A DNA stretch of 64,000 nt, taken from positions 1,178,001 through 1,242,000 of the forward strand of contig JADNRZ010000013.1 in the NCBI GenBank assembly GCA_015501605.1, given 5' to 3'. The notes under the pieces were generated by a model. It was given only the letters and a program-made list of their open reading frames with translations, did not search any database and was not told the DNA's origin. A program made the translations under genes and the position numbers. Of this stretch, positions 60,213-64,000 are shown piece by piece. Source of the DNA: Panaeolus papilionaceus (Eukaryota; Basidiomycota; Agaricomycetes; Agaricales). Within the stretch, counting starts at the first letter, position 1. Every line of letters starts with the position of its first letter.

Positions 60213-62022
60213 ATGCGATCACACCTGGAGATCACAGGAGAAGTTTCGATTGAGCCATGCAAGGCCGTCATACAAGATTACCGCTGGTGCATTCTGTATG
60301 AAATACTTCCTATACATGCATGATCCTGGTTAATTGCTTCACCTTACAGTATCCTGGGTCCCACCGGCGCGGGCAAGAGCAGCGTAAGCGTCTTTGGGCT
60401 TCACATGTTTGCATTATTTACTTACCTTTATTATTACTTCTGAATGTAGTTCATTGAAGCGCTGGCTGGAGAGGGACAATCATTGGGGATCTCGAAAGAC
60501 CAACTGGCTGGATTCACACAAGAGGTCACTGCTTATGAAGTAAAGAATGCAGGAGTGCATTGGTATCCCAGCATGAACCCCCTCTACTTAATTGATGCTC
60601 CTGGTTTCTCTGATAGCAAAATGTCAGAACTTGAAATCATAACAAAGGTGAAACAGTGGATGATAGACCAGGGGTGAGTAGCAATTTCATTGTAGTTTTG
60701 ATGGTATCTTAACACCATATGTGTCCACTTACATTCAGTGTTGCTTGGCTCAACGGGGTATTGTATCTCAGTCCAATAACTGATACAAGAGCTCCAGGGA
60801 GCAAACGCCGGACTATTAAAATGTTTCAATCACTCTTGTACAGCAATACTTTTCATTATGTCAACATTGTCACCACTATGTGGGACAGGTTGAGCAACCC
60901 ACAGGCCGAAAAGCGTGCAGAAGCAAACTTTGCACAGCTCAGAGATGATATCTGGAAGGTACAATTATTTTGTCTACTAGTATTATTTCTATATTTGTAA
61001 ACTTTTACATTGCAATTCCAGGGCCCAATTCATGGAGGTGCAAAGATTTCCAGGTACCTCAACAACTTTGATTCAGCCATCCAAATAATACAGAGCATTG
61101 CCGACACAGGCTATAACGGAAACTATCCATTGTGGTCCAACCCTATCAGATCTGGGGATGCTTCTGCTCCACTCCTATACCAGGAGCTCCTTGATCGCAT
61201 CACCAATGCTCAACAACAGAAGGAACACCTTCAACAGGAGAAGATGCGCCTCATCACCAATTCTGATCCACAACTTGAATTGGTTGTACTTTCGAGGCTT
61301 CCAGAGGTCAAGAATGACCTGGCAAAGTTCTTAGCACAGCTTGTGGTATTTGGTACCCCACCTCCTGGATTTGAAGGAGTAACACCAGAGCAATGGGCCT
61401 ACCAGGACCTGCTGGATCAGGTCAATGAAGCTCAGGAAGAACAGGCAGCTTTGAAGGTTACTCTTGCTCAGCTTCACATGATTCCTGATTGTGTACAGGA
61501 GGTGATACTCAGAGATCGACTTGATCTCGTGGAAAGTCAACTTGTCCAACATGTCATAAGACTTAGCAATCCGCCTAATGGATGCGAGAAAAGTATTGTA
61601 CCATTTTTTTTCTCCCCATGTATCATTTTAATGACCATGTTTTAGACTTACGGCACACCATCGAGGCACTTATACTGAGTCCAGCCTCAACGAAGGACTT
61701 CCTCAATGTTCCCAACCCAACTCAGGCTGCAGATCTTCATGCAATGTCCCCACACCTGAGATCTGACAACCGTCCAACTCATATCGCAGCTCATGATGTT
61801 GTTGTATCAGCCACCTTTGACCAGGGCCCATATTTAAAGGTCTCCAATGCAGTGTCTATTATGGCAACGACAGGCAGCAATATGACCACCAGGAGTCTCG
61901 CATCTGGGATCCCCGAAGGTAGCGTCTCGCCACGGGGATCTTTAGAGGGTTGCTCCAAGAAAGGCCTCCGATTTTTCAAGAACAAGTTCACATTTCGCTC
62001 TAGGCGTGAGGGTCCGCATTGA
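60213..62022 (+). CDS. AIG1/GIMAP-like GTPase, copy 7 (502 aa)
   Basis: Exons 60213-60295, 60350-60383, 60450-60673, 60739-60958, 61022-61592 and 61646-62022. The donor of intron 5 follows AAAA instead of AAAG, which weakens the site but keeps the frame. G1, DAPG and TTMWD intact. Repeat B ends in SNPPNG instead of GTPPEG. The linker differs strongly from all other copies, while the basic tail (KKGLRFFKNKF) is conserved. Variable windows read EPCKAVIQDYRW, HWYPSMNP, VAWLNG and LYSNTFHYV, and the fifth (ADTGYNGNYPLWS) is unlike any other copy. Confidence 0.9.
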
Positions 62023-64000
62023 TAGGTAGTTCGTGATGCACGTTTCATAGTGTGCAATTGGTAGTTGGATTATCGTTTCCTCTTCTGTTATACTTCTCGT
62101 TATCCGCCTATTGCTACCATCCATGTCCTCAAAATGTCCAATTCTGTTGTCACTCTAACTAGCGTCGACCACGATCATGATGTATATGTGTACTATGTCC
62201 TTTTTTAAATCAAATATTGTTTCTTTCGTGCTTATGTCAACCCGGACACTTGGAGGTGAACGATACTCAGCAGAGAACAAACATAGCTCCAACAGAAGCT
62301 TCACGTTGGCAACACCTCGCAAAAATAATTGGGGTAGTCGTTGAATAAAATAATATTAGAATAAGACACATAAGTACACAGAGTAACTGCCTATTCCAAC
62401 ATTGTTTCAACGCGTATCGTGAGCACCTCAACTTCATTCGCGCCGTTGACAATATGGGTTGGTGATGTGTTGGCACGTCCGGCAGAGGGATGCGGGTGAG
62501 GGGTGGATGCATGGGATGAACACAGCGTCGGCACTGAATAAGTAAATGGGATCACTAAAACAGAATTGAGCCAATTTGCACGATGAATAAGTCATGCACG
62601 ACATACCCATTCCTTGACAATAGCCCAACTAGTGTCCACTGATAACTTGAATTCTTTTTGGTATAGTAGTGTTCATAATCGCGTCACATCAGCCGTTGGC
62701 TGAGTCTGACTCGAAATGCGATGAGAGACTGGAGTGCGTTGAGTGTGTCGGACTGAGTGACACGTGCAACGTCTCTCAGCATAGGCGTCAGATGAGTCGT
62801 TATGTTTTCGATTTGAGGCATGCAGAGGTGAAGCCGAGGTTGGTGTTGGAAGATTAGCACCATTAAATACTGTCGTCAAGGATCAATGACACGAGGACCG
62901 AGGTAAGGATGAGGGGATTACGCCTAGAATAAAGGGAGCGCGTAGAAATGAGGCACGACCGATGCAAGGAAAAAGGGAACCTGATGGGAAGGGGAAGCGT
63001 CCTAGGGATACTGCATCAGCACCAACGATTTCGTCTAGAATAAAGAAATCCTGACAAAACTTACAAAAAAAGACTAATCTGTCCCATGATACACGATATT
63101 TGTCGTATTCCCTCCAAAATCTCTACTTCATCGCGCCGAACGGTACATGAAAGGAGGCAGACTTGGCTGATGAGATATTCACAATGACGAGGGTGACACG
63201 TTGAGCGGAAAAACACGCTCGCAGGGGAAAAAAGTGGTGACCTGTGGAGACGATGGAGACGACGGAGACGATGATCTCAGGATTGACAACAGGTCCGCAC
63301 ATTGGGACTAGAAGGGATAAGTCAATATATGCCATGGTTTTTTGTCGATAAAACACACATGACTCACTGGTTACCTGCAGATAGCCCCGCATTCCACATC
63401 TTCAATCTGTGAGCTCCTACTTCAGCGTGCACCAAACGTCGTCGTCGCTGAGGGTTAATTCCAAGGCTTGTCGCTCTCGCTCACGGTCGTCAGTTTAAAC
63501 TGGGTTGTATTCGTCAATTTAAAGCTTGTCCTTGAGGTGAGGTGTTGGATATTTGGCTTAGATTTGAGGGATAGTGCGACGGAGACTGGGAAAGATGAGC
63601 ACACGTTTTGAGCTCAGGTTGTAGTGGTTGTAGTTCATGGAGGATGGGCGACATAGCAGAGACGGTTTTGGACGAGATCAACCATAACTCTAACGCCTAA
63701 TGCACGAAGTGTTAGCACTACCATTTATTACCGTTGAGTGTAAGGGGCTCACAGACAATTTTACGCCTCCAATTCCCAAACCACAACACACGTTGGCCCG
63801 CCATATCCATACTCCCCCAAAATCCATCCAGTTCCCGTCCATTTGTGGGACGAGAGTGGATGAAAGGTGGACGATGATTAGGTGTAATGAGCACCTTGGA
63901 AACTTGGACCAAGGGCGGTGAAGGGTGAAAGGGCGTTGGTCAGAGCGTGGTACGTGGCATTGGGTGGGGAAGGATGTCATCTGTGGAATCAAGTCAACCA
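62023..64000. repeat. Spacer unit G, cut by the window end
   Basis: Start of another standard spacer, ending at a point equivalent to about 7020 in unit A. Relic intron at 63308-63367 and the frame at 62673-62879 are kept. Since all full spacers but one lead into a further GTPase copy, an eighth copy beyond the window is likely. Confidence 0.85.

Noticed and set aside
5103..64000. CRISPR or other regularly spaced short repeats
   Set aside because: The periodicity is at the scale of whole gene units (about 8.75 kb); no short repeat-spacer array was seen.

Overview
The window looks like nuclear DNA of a basidiomycete fungus, most likely an Agaricomycete. The genes have very short introns (about 47 to 90 bases) with GTAAGT/GTGAGT-type donors, TGCTAAC-like branch sites and CAG/TAG acceptors. 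The one complete non-repeated gene encodes a BTB/POZ protein of the kind that is greatly expanded in these fungi. I cannot name the genus. I see no bacterial operons, rRNA, tRNA or CRISPR.

The window is dominated by a head-to-tail array of seven paralogous genes, all on the + strand, for a P-loop GTPase of the TRAFAC/AIG1 (GIMAP-like) kind. They start at 3239, 12008, 23595, 32349, 44133, 50368 and 60213. All seven share one six-exon structure, which I rebuilt by joining exons at consensus splice sites; six stay open to the end (410 to 518 residues) and copy 4 has an in-frame stop. Each protein has a Walker A motif (GPTGAGKSS), a DAPG G3 motif, a TTMWD G4-like motif, two helical repeats of about 68 residues, a Pro/Ser/Thr-rich linker and, in most copies, a basic C-terminal tail.

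The spacers follow two plans. Four spacers (after copies 1, 2, 3 and 4) and the one after copy 6 share a core of about 6.9 kb. It holds only decayed material: spliceable-looking minus-strand relics, a relic of BTB exon 2, and TATA-like boxes followed by CT-rich tracts. Size differences between these spacers are explained by discrete insertions. The spacer between copies 5 and 6 is different: it carries the intact BTB gene on the minus strand and a flank that is a second copy of positions 1 to 3238. The left edge of the window therefore starts just outside another BTB gene. In these two places BTB and GTPase genes form a divergent pair.

Several mobile elements can be dated against their empty sites in paralogous segments: two MITE-like elements, a 1.15 kb element with terminal inverted repeats, a probable solo LTR, a 129 bp insertion exactly at a splice acceptor, and four other insertions.

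The most interesting observation is that the GTPase copies are nearly identical except in five short windows. Four of these lie immediately before predicted beta strands of the G domain, at the pole opposite the nucleotide site. This is what a diversifying recognition surface would look like. I propose, as inference only, that the array is a fast-evolving recognition locus, perhaps for self/nonself or parasite detection.
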